64,000 nt of DNA. Source: Candidatus Halocynthiibacter alkanivorans. Its GTDB lineage: Bacteria > Pseudomonadota > Alphaproteobacteria > Rhodobacterales > Rhodobacteraceae. Position 1 is the stretch's first letter; each line of letters begins with the position of its first letter. A program made the translations under genes and the position numbers. The notes beneath the pieces are model-generated. The model was not told where the DNA came from. It was given only the letters and a program-made list of their open reading frames with translations, and did not search any database. The stretch lies in the NCBI RefSeq assembly GCF_003333265.1, contig NZ_QOLB01000169.1:1-64000 (forward strand), in the 5' to 3' direction. This document shows positions 54,541 to 63,192 of this stretch, piece after piece.

Positions 54541-55560
54541 TTACGTTTTCTTGCGCCTGGCGCTGCCCCAGTCACCGCGCTGTAACCAAACAGCGATGAT
54601 GATGATCAGGCCCTGCATCGTGCCGTTCAGATAATTCGAAATAATGTCGGTGAAATTCAGGATGTTGCCGATGGTGGTCAGGATCAGAGCGCCAAGGATG
54701 GTGCCACCGACGCGGCCGTAGCCACCTTTGAGCACCGTGCCGCCGATGATCACCGCAGCGATCGCTTCCAGTTCCCACATCACGCCGGTCGAGGCAGATG
54801 CGGAGCCCAGCCGTGGCACGTAAATGATCGTCGCCAGCGAGACACACAGCCCCTGGATGACATAGGTCATGGTCTTTATCCGGTCGACTTTGATGGCGGA
54901 ATATACCGCAACCGCCTCGTTCGATCCGATTGCAGTGCAGTAGCGTCCGAATGCGGTGCGGTTGAGCAGCAGCCAGCCCAGAACCGAAACCACTGCAAAG
55001 ACCCAGACCGGAATGGGGAGGCCGATAAAGCTGTCGTAATAGATCGGGCGGTAAGTGCCGCGCACCGCGAAATCGAGCGACAGGGTGCCGCCATCGGCAA
55101 AATACGTCACCAGTGAGCGATAGATCCCCATGGTGCCGAGCGTCACAATAAAGGCTTCGATCTTACCCTTGGTCGTCAGGATGCCATTGACCCAGCCGGC
55201 GCCAAGACCCAGCAGGATGCTCGAACCGGCGCCGATCAACACCGTTGTCACACCACCGCCGAACGTTTCCACGGCGCTGTTCATGATGATGATCATAACA
55301 CCCGCGATCGCGGCGGCCATGGAACCCACCGACAGGTCGATACCGCCGGCGGTGATAACAAAAGTTGCGCCAATCGCAATAATGCCGATAAAAGCCGAAC
55401 GCGTGAGCAGATTGGCCAGATTGCCCTCGCTCAGAAAGGCCGGGTTCAGCAAGTATCCGATAATGCAAAGCAGGATCAACGCGATAGCAGGGCCGGCTGT
55501 CTTGATGTCAAAGCGCATTTGCTGTCCCTTCTTGCCGCTGTTTGTGGCCGCTGCGGTCAT
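54541..55560 (-). CDS. Ribose-type ABC transporter permease
   Basis: The 339-aa permease (BPD_transp_2 family) has about 8-10 membrane helices and the signatures ITAGGIDLSVGSM and IGGTVLKGGYGRVGGTILGALI typical of RbsC-like proteins. It overlaps the ATPase gene by 4 nt and precedes the binding-protein gene by 100 bp. The transporter would be a homodimer with the double ATPase. Confidence 0.95.
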   Translation of the reverse strand: MTAAATNSGKKGQQMRFDIKTAGPAIALILLCIIGYLLNPAFLSEGNLANLLTRSAFIGIIAIGATFVITAGGIDLSVGSMAAAIAGVMIIIMNSAVETFGGGVTTVLIGAGSSILLGLGAGWVNGILTTKGKIEAFIVTLGTMGIYRSLVTYFADGGTLSLDFAVRGTYRPIYYDSFIGLPIPVWVFAVVSVLGWLLLNRTAFGRYCTAIGSNEAVAVYSAIKVDRIKTMTYVIQGLCVSLATIIYVPRLGSASASTGVMWELEAIAAVIIGGTVLKGGYGRVGGTILGALILTTIGNILNFTDIISNYLNGTMQGLIIIIAVWLQRGDWGSARRKKT

Positions 55561-57080
55561 ATCGTCGCCTCCTGTTTCAACCCTGCGGCATAACGCACGA
55601 TTTCGTTTTCGTTGATGTCGTCGCCGGTCAAAACGCCCATGATCTGCCCTTCGCGCATCACCACCACCCGGTGGCTGATGCCAATGATCTCGGGCATCTC
55701 TGACGAGATCACCACGACCGACACGCCCTCGGCTGCCAGTGCAGCAATGAAATGGTAAATCTGTTGCTTGGTGCCGACGTCGATGCCGCGGGTGGGTTCG
55801 TCAATGATGACAATACGCGGTTCGCTTTCCATCACCTTGGCCAGCAACAGTTTCTGCTGGTTGCCGCCGGAGAGGTCCCCGACTTTGGTTTTGTGATCGA
55901 GTGCACGGATGTCGAACCGGCGGATGGCCCGCTCCAGCGCAGCCTCTTCCGCCGCCACGACAATGCCCAGACGGCGGATGAATTTTGGCAGCGACAGCAG
56001 GGTGAGGTTCAGCCGCATCTGCTTGCTGAGCAGCAGGCCTTTGGCTTTGCGGTCTTTGGTCAGATAGGCAATACCGGCGTCCCGCGCCGCGGCCACTGAG
56101 GCAAAACGGGTCTCTTTTCCATCGACCAGGATCTGGCCGCTTTCAATATGTGTAAGACCACAGATTGCTTCGAACACCGCCGTGCGACCGGCGCCGATCA
56201 GGCCGGAAAACCCCAGCACTTCTCCCTTGCGAAGATCAAAAGACACATCACGCACGCCATCGCAGCACAGGTTTTTGACCCTGAGAACACGGTCCGCATC
56301 CACGTCGGCCTCTTTCAGGGGCGGATAGAGATCAGAAAGTTCACGTCCCACCATCATCTGTGCCATCGCATCCGGGGTCAGGGCTGCTGCGGGTTTGGTG
56401 GCGATCCATTGCCCGTCCCGCAGGATGGTGATGCGGTCGGCAATCTCTTTCACTTCGGAGAGTTTGTGCGACACAAAAACAATGGCCACGCCGGTGGCTT
56501 TTAACCGTCTGACCTGGCGGAAAAACAACTCGGTCTCGGCCTGGGTCAACACCGCTGTCGGTTCGTCCATGATAAGGACGCACGCATCACGGCTGATCGC
56601 TTTGACGATTTCAACCATTTGTTTTTCTGCAATTGAGAGGTCGGAAATGCGCGCGGTGGGGGCAATATTCAGGCCGACCTCATCCAGATAGCGCTGCACT
56701 GTTTGGCGCATTTCATCGCGTTTCAGAATGCCGTTGCGGCTGATCTCGCGGCCAAGAAAAACGTTCTCTTCTACGGTCATCTGTTCGGCCAGGTTGAGTT
56801 CCTGGTGGATCAGCACAATGCCCATTTCTTCGGCTTCGCCATTGGCGGGCAGCGATATTTCTGCGCCCTGAAAGCGAATGCTGCCGGAGGTCGGGTTGTG
56901 AAAGCCGGAGAGGATTTTCATCAGCGTGGATTTGCCGGCGCCATTCTCGCCAATCAGGGCGTGAACTTCACCGGAACGGATCTGCATGTTGACGCTGAAC
57001 AGAACCGGGATAGCCCCGAAGGACTTGCTGATCCTGTCGGCTTCCAGCACTGAGTGGTTCTCCATCCGCCCGTCAGGCAT
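55557..57080 (-). CDS. Ribose-type ABC transporter ATPase (two NBDs)
   Basis: The 507-aa RbsA/MglA-like protein has two nucleotide-binding halves. The first has Walker A IGENGAGKST (K50), signature LSIAEKQMVEI and VLIMDEPTAVL. The second has the degenerate Walker A SGLIGAGRTAV, signature LSGGNQQKLLLAK and IVIIDEPTRGID. A degenerate second site is normal in this family. A GGGAG site is 7 nt upstream of the ATG. It is the first gene of the five-gene transport/catabolic operon, divergent from the LacI gene. Confidence 0.95.
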   Translation of the reverse strand: MPDGRMENHSVLEADRISKSFGAIPVLFSVNMQIRSGEVHALIGENGAGKSTLMKILSGFHNPTSGSIRFQGAEISLPANGEAEEMGIVLIHQELNLAEQMTVEENVFLGREISRNGILKRDEMRQTVQRYLDEVGLNIAPTARISDLSIAEKQMVEIVKAISRDACVLIMDEPTAVLTQAETELFFRQVRRLKATGVAIVFVSHKLSEVKEIADRITILRDGQWIATKPAAALTPDAMAQMMVGRELSDLYPPLKEADVDADRVLRVKNLCCDGVRDVSFDLRKGEVLGFSGLIGAGRTAVFEAICGLTHIESGQILVDGKETRFASVAAARDAGIAYLTKDRKAKGLLLSKQMRLNLTLLSLPKFIRRLGIVVAAEEAALERAIRRFDIRALDHKTKVGDLSGGNQQKLLLAKVMESEPRIVIIDEPTRGIDVGTKQQIYHFIAALAAEGVSVVVISSEMPEIIGISHRVVVMREGQIMGVLTGDDINENEIVRYAAGLKQEATI

Positions 57081-57132
57081 CCCGTTCTCCCGTCACAGAT
57101 TTTCGGCATTTGAACATGCATCCTTCCATCTG

Positions 57133-57190
57133 TGTAAACCTTTTCACAACTTATGTAAACCTTTACATTGGGGCTGTAAACCTTTTCACC
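57133..57190. promoter_or_regulatory. Triple operator array, 21-bp period
   Basis: TGTAAACCTTT occurs at 57133, 57154 and 57175, exactly 21 bp apart (two helical turns). Each is completed to an imperfect palindrome (TGTAAACCTTTACA or TGTAAACCTTTTCAC). The array lies 53 bp upstream of the ATPase start and about 90 bp from the LacI start, as expected for a LacI-family operator. Confidence 0.75.
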
Positions 57191-57279
57191 CAGCGGAAAT
57201 ACGGGTATGGTCAGAGATAAGACTACCAAATACAACGTCTAACAAGGCCCCTTGGGTGCTGGATCTGAGGCAAAAACAC

Positions 57280-58350
57280 GTGCAGGACCAATCAAATAAA
57301 CCGGCGACAATCGAAGATGTAGCGAAGCTCGCAGGTGTGTCCATTGCGACGGTCAGCCGCGCGATTCGCAAACCGGAAAAAGTCGCCGAAAGCACCCGGA
57401 AAAAGGTGACCGCCGCCATCGCCAGGACGGGTTACACCGCGAATGCGATGGCGCAGAATTTGCGCATGCAGCGCTCGCGCATGGTCATGGTGCTGACCCA
57501 GTCCATTGCCGACCCGAATTTTCCGGGCATCCTGATCGGGCTGGAAAAAGTCGCCAATGAGCGGGGTTACGGTGTTCTGATCGGCAATACCGAAGGCTCA
57601 GTGTCGCTGGAAGAAAACCATATGCGCTTCCTGTCCTCAGGCATGGTCGACGGCGTGGTGCTGCTGACCGGCCATTTGCCGGTTGCCGGCTGGGCCAAGT
57701 CCCCGGTGGCTTCCTATCCGCCGCTGGTGGCCGCAACCAGCCCTGTCAGCCAGGCAAACGTGACCTTTGTTGGCGTCGATGATGTTGCCGCCTCAAAAAT
57801 GGCGACCGAATATCTGGTGTCACTCGGGCACCGGGACATTGTCTATGTCTCTTCGGACGGCAGCGATATTGTGTCGGACCTGCGGTATGATGGCTATCGG
57901 AAAGGCCTGGCAGAAGCCGCGGCGCCGCTCAGAGACTGGCGCATTGAAGGCGACGGCACCAGTGAAGGCGGGCGGGCAGCGGTGGAACGTCTGTTCATCA
58001 AGGACACGCTGCCGACGGCGTTCTTTTGTTACAATGACAACACTGCCATCGGGGTGATCAGCGCCCTGCATTTGCGGGGATACCGGGTGCCCGAAGATTT
58101 TTCGGTCATTGGGTTTGACGATATTCCGTTTGCAAACAATATCACCCCCGCGCTTACGACCATCCGCCAGCCCCGCGGTCAGATTGGCGAGTTGGCGATG
58201 GGTTTTTTGCTGGACAGCCTGACCGGCGGCGACAGACCTCCGGCGTCAAGCCTGCTGCACGGCGATCTGGTCGTACGTGAGAGTTGCGGGGCGGTGCCCA
58301 ACCGTTCGCTTCGTCGTGGGGGCCATCCGGGGCCTTCCGCCACCGGCTGA
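57280..58350 (+). CDS. LacI-family regulator of the sugar ABC operon
   Basis: The 356-aa protein has the LacI helix-turn-helix ([20 protein letters not shown], residues about 10-29) with hinge helix and a ribose-binding-type effector domain ([21 protein letters not shown]). Two GTG starts are possible: 57280 (GAGG 9 nt upstream) and 57256 (AAGG 8 nt upstream). I prefer 57280 because few residues precede the HTH. It is divergent from the ABC operon and flanks the triple repeat, which it probably binds. It is convergent with the PanB-like gene. Confidence 0.9.
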   Translation: MQDQSNKPATIEDVAKLAGVSIATVSRAIRKPEKVAESTRKKVTAAIARTGYTANAMAQNLRMQRSRMVMVLTQSIADPNFPGILIGLEKVANERGYGVLIGNTEGSVSLEENHMRFLSSGMVDGVVLLTGHLPVAGWAKSPVASYPPLVAATSPVSQANVTFVGVDDVAASKMATEYLVSLGHRDIVYVSSDGSDIVSDLRYDGYRKGLAEAAAPLRDWRIEGDGTSEGGRAAVERLFIKDTLPTAFFCYNDNTAIGVISALHLRGYRVPEDFSVIGFDDIPFANNITPALTTIRQPRGQIGELAMGFLLDSLTGGDRPPASSLLHGDLVVRESCGAVPNRSLRRGGHPGPSATG

Positions 58351-58371
58351 GCCAAATGAATTTGGTGCCTG

Positions 58372-58396
58372 GCCCGGTCGGCTTTGCAAACCGGGC
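58372..58396. terminator. Hairpin between convergent lacI and panB-like genes
   Basis: GCCCGGT and ACCGGGC form a perfect 7-bp stem around an 11-base loop in the 89-bp convergent gap. No T-run is seen; a bidirectional terminator is possible. Confidence 0.4.
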
Positions 58397-58439
58397 GGCC
58401 ACACGATGTGTGCGCAAAAAGGAGACGGCCCGCAGGTCA

Positions 58440-59252
58440 TCAGCGCGGATCTGAGCTGGTCTCCTGCAGCCAGCTTCGGAATTCAGACAGGACAGAGGCT
58501 TTGACCGGGACTTTGTGTTCCGGTCCCGGGTAGGCGCCGCTCCCCACTTCGTCCTTGTACGACTGATAGGCTTTGACGCGTGCTTTTTGCAGTTTTTCAA
58601 GTTCCGCCTGGAAATTGTCATAGGCTTTTGCGTGGCGTGGTACGTGTCCGCGGGTTTGCCCCAGCACATCCTCGGAAAACAGATATTGCGCGTGACACCC
58701 GCTTCCGGCCCCCATCGATATCAAAAACAAAGACGTATGGGCGGCAATTTCGGACGCGATTTCTTCCGGCACGACTTCGATTTCAGCCGCCACTGCGCCG
58801 GCCTCTTCCAGGGCGCGGACTTGCTGCCAGACTAGCCGGGCGGTCTCCATCGTTTTCCCAACCGCTTTGAATCCACCGGTCCAGGTTGCCTTTGAGGGAA
58901 TAAGACCGGTGTGGCCGCAGGCCGGGATGCCTTCTTCCGTCAGGCGGCGGATGGTTTGCGGTCGTTGTGGGCAATAGATCATATCAGCGCCGGCCCCAAT
59001 CAGCTGAAATGCGGCTCTCAGGCATTCTTCTTCCGTGATGTAGACCCCAAGATCGAGGCCAGGGCAGGCGAACACGGATGGCGCGATTGAACGGAATCCG
59101 GGGTTCAGCAGCAAAGACGGCGGCACAGACACCATGTCAATTCCGGCCTGTTCCGCGGCGGCGGCTTCGTCGAGCGTATCGACCCGCAACATCGAAAGCT
59201 GTTTTTTACCCCGCAGGGCGCGCAAATCGGCAATTGTCATCGGCTGGGTCAT
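58440..59252 (-). CDS. PanB-fold protein with altered metal site
   Basis: The 270-aa protein is a ketopantoate hydroxymethyltransferase (PanB) relative: PACGHTGLIPSKATWTGGFK, EEAGAVAAEIEVVPEEIA and SMGAGSGCHAQYLFSEDVLG align with PanB. The catalytic glutamate in IEVVP is kept. From memory of E. coli PanB, the metal ligand Asp45 (VGDS) is replaced by VPPS, and Lys112/Glu114 (KIEGG) by YCPQ. It is thus unlikely to be the housekeeping PanB and may catalyse another aldol or C1 transfer. It is the last gene of the desaturase-Rieske-reductase operon, with no gap to the reductase gene. Confidence 0.75.
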   Translation of the reverse strand: MTQPMTIADLRALRGKKQLSMLRVDTLDEAAAAEQAGIDMVSVPPSLLLNPGFRSIAPSVFACPGLDLGVYITEEECLRAAFQLIGAGADMIYCPQRPQTIRRLTEEGIPACGHTGLIPSKATWTGGFKAVGKTMETARLVWQQVRALEEAGAVAAEIEVVPEEIASEIAAHTSLFLISMGAGSGCHAQYLFSEDVLGQTRGHVPRHAKAYDNFQAELEKLQKARVKAYQSYKDEVGSGAYPGPEHKVPVKASVLSEFRSWLQETSSDPR

Positions 59253-60470
59253 CTATCCGGTCCTCAAAAGTTTTTTCAAATTGCTCTGTGCATCTGCCAG
59301 AAGGCGCGGGTCGGGACGGGCGCCGCGCTCGATCAGCATCTCGGCAATCCGGATTTCTTTCGCGACAGAGCCGGAGGGGCCGAGACCACTGGCCGAGACC
59401 AGCCGACCGTCATCGTCAAACTGAAACAGGAGTGTGGCGCCGGAGCCTGGTTCCCGCCGCACAAACGGCCGCCCGGGTTGCGGCAACCCCGCGACCTGCA
59501 GCGTAAGGTCATATTGCTCGCTCCAGAACCAGGGGGTTTTCTGATATTCCCTGGATGCGCCAAGCATATTCGCCGCCGCATGTTCCCCCTGATCCAGCGC
59601 ATTGCGCCAGGATTCAAGCCGGACGGGCGCGCCGGTGCGTGGCGAGGGAAAGTTGCAGCAGTCGCCGGCCGCAAAGATGTTCTGATCAGATGTTGCCAGC
59701 GTGACGTTGACCGTGATGCCATTCCGCACCTCCAACCCTGCCTGTTCTGCAAGCCCGGTTTCGGGCTCTGCGCCGATGGCGGCGACGATCAGGTCGGCGG
59801 TGAATTGCGATCCATCCAACAGGGCAATTGTCCTGTCGGTGATCGCGGTGATCTCCGCGTCAAATTCAAATCTGACGCCTTCATTGCGGTGGCGCTGCAC
59901 CAGGCGTGCGGCAAGTTCGGGCGGAACCGCACGCCCAAGCGCCGCAGAGCTCACTTCAATTATTGTAACATCAACATCTCCGGCGCGAAGCCGGGCGGCC
60001 AGTTCCAGACCGATCAGTCCGGCCCCTATAATGGCGACATGGCTGCCGGGCACTGCGATCGAAGAAATATGCTGTGCATCGGACATCGTGCGCAAAGTGG
60101 CCACAGGGGCAGTGGTCGCCAAAGGCAGTCTGCGGGCGCGGGCGCCAGTGGCAAACAGCAGCTTGTCATAGTGCATTATGCGCCCGTCAGCCAGGCGAAC
60201 AACGCGATCCGCCCGGTCCACCTCAGTCACCTTTGTGCCGAGGCTCAGTGAGATCTCCGCACTGTCCCATTGCGCCTGTGTGGCAATTTCCTTGAGCGGC
60301 ACGGCGCCACCTGGTCTGCCCTTGGACAGTGGCGGGCGTTCGTAAGGGCGATGTTCCTCCTCGCCCAGCACATCTATCGGGCCGGAATACCCGTTTTCGC
60401 GCAGCGCAAACGCGGCGCGGGCGCCACACTCGCCAGCCCCGACAATCACCATGCCTCTGTGTTGGGTCAT
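59253..60470 (-). CDS. FAD-dependent ferredoxin reductase (MocF-like)
   Basis: The 405-aa protein has the FAD motif VIVGAGECGARAA, the RPYERPPLSKG segment, the NAD motif AIIGAGLIGLELAARL and the C-terminal reductase domain (WFWSEQYDLTLQVAGLP). It is the type that reduces a Rieske ferredoxin of a dioxygenase or oxygenase system. It overlaps the Rieske gene by 4 nt, so electron flow NAD(P)H to this protein to the Rieske protein to the desaturase is the natural inference. It corresponds to MocF of the rhizobial rhizopine cluster. Confidence 0.88.
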   Translation of the reverse strand: MTQHRGMVIVGAGECGARAAFALRENGYSGPIDVLGEEEHRPYERPPLSKGRPGGAVPLKEIATQAQWDSAEISLSLGTKVTEVDRADRVVRLADGRIMHYDKLLFATGARARRLPLATTAPVATLRTMSDAQHISSIAVPGSHVAIIGAGLIGLELAARLRAGDVDVTIIEVSSAALGRAVPPELAARLVQRHRNEGVRFEFDAEITAITDRTIALLDGSQFTADLIVAAIGAEPETGLAEQAGLEVRNGITVNVTLATSDQNIFAAGDCCNFPSPRTGAPVRLESWRNALDQGEHAAANMLGASREYQKTPWFWSEQYDLTLQVAGLPQPGRPFVRREPGSGATLLFQFDDDGRLVSASGLGPSGSVAKEIRIAEMLIERGARPDPRLLADAQSNLKKLLRTG

Positions 60471-60790
60471 TGCGCGCCCATCAGCTCGATCAGGACGCGC
60501 CCGTTTTCGATCTTCGTTGCATAGGTGCGCAGATTGACACAGACCGGTGCCGCTTTGGCCTCGCCGGTGCGGTAGTCAAAGCGTGCGTTATGTTTGGGGC
60601 ATTCGATGATTTCATCCATGACCAGGCCATCCGCCAAAGACACTTTTTCATGGGTGCACAGGCCATCAGTGCAATAAAAGCGATCATCCGGGCTGCGGTA
60701 AATCGCAAATACCGCGCCGTCATGGTCAAAGCGGATCACATCTTCTTCTTCGATATCGTCGGTCGCGCAAGCGTCAATCCAGCTGGGCAT
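60467..60790 (-). CDS. Rieske [2Fe-2S] ferredoxin (MocE-like)
   Basis: The 107-aa protein has intact Rieske ligands C45-x-H47 (CTHEKVSLADG) and C64-x2-H67 (CPKHNARFDYRTGEAK). Size and composition fit the small electron carriers of ring-hydroxylating and desaturase-type oxygenases. It is encoded between the desaturase (41-bp gap) and the reductase (4-nt overlap). It corresponds to MocE of rhizobia. Confidence 0.9.
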   Translation of the reverse strand: MPSWIDACATDDIEEEDVIRFDHDGAVFAIYRSPDDRFYCTDGLCTHEKVSLADGLVMDEIIECPKHNARFDYRTGEAKAAPVCVNLRTYATKIENGRVLIELMGAQ

Positions 60791-60831
60791 TGGCAGGTCT
60801 CCAGGTGTTTTAATTTGGAAGTTTTCGGCGG

Positions 60832-61926
60832 CTATTGCGCGGCCATGGCGGGTTCAACCTGACCGTGGAACTCGGGTCGGTAGGGGCGTGCCGTTTCGGG
60901 CAGGCTTTGTTTGAGGAACCAGTTTTCGTGTCTGAGCTGGCGGCGCAGCACTGGCAGAACTTCACTGTAGGCCTGCCATATTCCTGTGCTGGCGGGTGGC
61001 AGGTCGTGTTTAATCGCCGCATGCAGCGCGGGAAGCTGGTGATAGGGCACCATTGGAAACATGTGGTGTTCGATGTGGTAATTCATGTTCCAGTAGATAA
61101 AGCGGCTGACCGGGTTCATGTGGACAGTGCGGCTGTTGAGCCGGTGATCCAGCACGTTGTCGGCCAGCCCTGCATGTTGCAACACTCCGGTCATGACGTG
61201 GTGCCAGGCGCCGTAAAGCCGGGGCAGGCCTATGACCATCAGTGGCAATATCGATCCCAGCCAGAGGGCCAGCGCGAGCGTTGCCGCGTAAATGATGGTC
61301 CAGATCCGCGCCACGAAGATGAGCCTGGCGTGCTCGCTTTGTGGCACATAGGTGGCTTCCTGCGGGTTCAGCCTGCCAGAGGCATTGCGTAGCATATTCC
61401 CCATCGCCTGCCACGCATCCACCACGCCAAATAGGTTGAGAATGATCCGCCGCATGGCGGGCGGCCGCATGGCGACAATTTCAGGGTCGCGGCCAACGAT
61501 CAGCGTATCAGTGTGATGGCGGGTATGGCTCCAGCGCCAGGACACAGGGTTGCGCATCATCATGAAGCTGGCGATCTGATAGACCCAATCATTCATCCAG
61601 CGGGTGCGGAAGGCCGTGCCGTGGGAACATTCATGCCACCGCGAATCCGCAGCCGAGCCGTAAAGCACGCCGTATGCCAGCCAGAACGGCACCGACCAGA
61701 GGCCTGGCCACAACAAGATGCCAAAGGCGGCAAACAGCAACATGCAGCCCAGCCAGATCACGGTATCGCGGATGGCGGGCTGATCAGAGCGGCGCATCAG
61801 CGCTTTCATCTCTTTGCGCGAAATTTCCGAATGATACCATTCTGCTGCGGTAAGACCGGCGTCGACGGCGTGTTGGGCACTCGGACCCAATAAGTCGTAG
61901 TCCCGTTTACCTGCTGACATAACCAT
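60832..61926 (-). CDS. Membrane di-iron hydroxylase, fatty-acid-desaturase type (MocD-like)
   Basis: The 364-aa membrane protein has the three histidine boxes of the desaturase/alkane hydroxylase superfamily: H98-E-C-S-H102, H134-TR-H137-H138 and H284-IE-H287-H288. Hydrophobic segments lie about residues 55-90 and 205-235. Such enzymes hydroxylate or demethylate using O2 and electrons from a ferredoxin. The encoded Rieske protein and reductase complete the set, as in MocDEF. A lipid desaturase is the alternative; the dedicated Rieske carrier and sugar context argue against it. It is the first gene of a four-gene operon, divergent from the second LacI gene. Confidence 0.85.
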   Translation of the reverse strand: MVMSAGKRDYDLLGPSAQHAVDAGLTAAEWYHSEISRKEMKALMRRSDQPAIRDTVIWLGCMLLFAAFGILLWPGLWSVPFWLAYGVLYGSAADSRWHECSHGTAFRTRWMNDWVYQIASFMMMRNPVSWRWSHTRHHTDTLIVGRDPEIVAMRPPAMRRIILNLFGVVDAWQAMGNMLRNASGRLNPQEATYVPQSEHARLIFVARIWTIIYAATLALALWLGSILPLMVIGLPRLYGAWHHVMTGVLQHAGLADNVLDHRLNSRTVHMNPVSRFIYWNMNYHIEHHMFPMVPYHQLPALHAAIKHDLPPASTGIWQAYSEVLPVLRRQLRHENWFLKQSLPETARPYRPEFHGQVEPAMAAQ

Positions 61927-62154
61927 AGGAACCTAACCTCTCAGAAAACATCACCCGTACTTAGCTGCGTCCTGCTGATCCCGATCATTCGGGCGGTCAG
62001 ATAACACCAGATACCGGGCCGTAACTTGGTAAAATGAAGATATCATCTGAGGTTGCGAATTCAAATTTTCATGAATTTTCCTATCAATAACTATCATCCT
62101 TGATTGGCATTTGTGATATAAACCTATCAGGGATGGTTTCAGAGGAATTAGACA
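61927..62154. promoter_or_regulatory. Divergent control region of desaturase operon and second LacI gene
   Basis: The 228-bp gap is clearly AT-rich from about 62010 on. It contains a TTCATGAA palindrome (62066-62073) and repeated CCTATCA and TATCA words (near 62080, 62090 and 62124). LacI-type operators are likely here, but I cannot single one out. Confidence 0.35.
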
Positions 62155-63192
62155 TTGGCCAAAAGACCAACGATGCAGGACGTTGCTGACGCAGCCGGCG
62201 TGGGGGTGGCAACGGTTGACCGGGTGCTGAACAACCGCGCCGCCGTGCGGACCGCAACCGCCGCAAGCGTGATCAACGCGGCGCAGAAACTGGGCTATTA
62301 TTCGGTTCCGGTCATTCGCCATCGCCTGACCTCCAAATTGCCCCTGTGCCGGCTTGGCTTCGTTTTGCAGAAGGCGGGTGACAGTTTTTATCAGCAGCTT
62401 GCAGAACAGCTGCAGGCCTGCACCGAAAACGCACCGCAGGTGCGCGGGCGTGCCATAATTGAGTTTGTTGACGATTTGTCGGCGGAAAAAATTTCGGCAG
62501 CTATGCTGGCGATGCAGGACAGTGTGGATGTGATCGCCTGTGTTCCCATTGAGCACCCGATTGTGTCGCGCACCATTTCAGAGCTGGCAGAAAAAGGCAT
62601 TCCGGTCGTTGCCCTGCTGACGACGCTGGGCGCACAATCACTTGCCGGATATATTGGCGTCGACAACCGGCAGCTGGGGCGGACCGCCGGTTGGCTGATG
62701 TCGCATCTCGTATCCAGTCCGGGCAAGATTGCGGTTTTTGTCGGCAGTCACCGCTATGTCGGCCAGGAGATGAGCGAGATCGGATTCCGCTCTTATTGCC
62801 GCGAGAACCCCCGGGGCCATGAGCTTCTTGAAACCTCGATCAATCTTGATGACCCCGCCGTGGCCGAAGGGGTCACGCTTGACCTGTTGCGCAAACATCC
62901 TGATCTGGCCGGGATCTATGATGCGGGGGGCGGGCGCGAAGGTATAATCTCGGCGCTTCGCAGTGATGGTCAGGGGCGGAATGTGGCTGTTATCTGCAGT
63001 CAACTGACACCGGCGACGCAGTCTGCCCTTATTGACGGGGTGATCTCTGCGGTGCTTTCGCTGCCCGTCAACGCGTTTTGCGCGACCACCGTTGAGACGA
63101 TGGTGGCCGCCTTTCAGGGCGACCCAAACAAGCATCAGCATCAGCATATCATTCCGTTCGACATCATCACGTCGGAAAACATCAGGTCCTGA
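62155..63192 (+). CDS. Second LacI-family regulator, beside the desaturase operon
   Basis: The 345-aa protein has an N-terminal LacI HTH (TMQDVADAAGVGVATVDRVL, residues about 6-25) and hinge, then a sugar-binding-type effector domain with LGFVLQKAGDSFYQQLAEQ and IPVVALLTTLG. Translation most likely starts at the TTG at 62155, which follows AGAGGA by about 9 nt; no ATG or GTG is nearby in frame. It is only distantly similar to the LacI at 57280-58350. Its divergent neighbour suggests it controls the desaturase-Rieske-reductase-PanB operon. Confidence 0.86.
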   Translation: MAKRPTMQDVADAAGVGVATVDRVLNNRAAVRTATAASVINAAQKLGYYSVPVIRHRLTSKLPLCRLGFVLQKAGDSFYQQLAEQLQACTENAPQVRGRAIIEFVDDLSAEKISAAMLAMQDSVDVIACVPIEHPIVSRTISELAEKGIPVVALLTTLGAQSLAGYIGVDNRQLGRTAGWLMSHLVSSPGKIAVFVGSHRYVGQEMSEIGFRSYCRENPRGHELLETSINLDDPAVAEGVTLDLLRKHPDLAGIYDAGGGREGIISALRSDGQGRNVAVICSQLTPATQSALIDGVISAVLSLPVNAFCATTVETMVAAFQGDPNKHQHQHIIPFDIITSENIRS

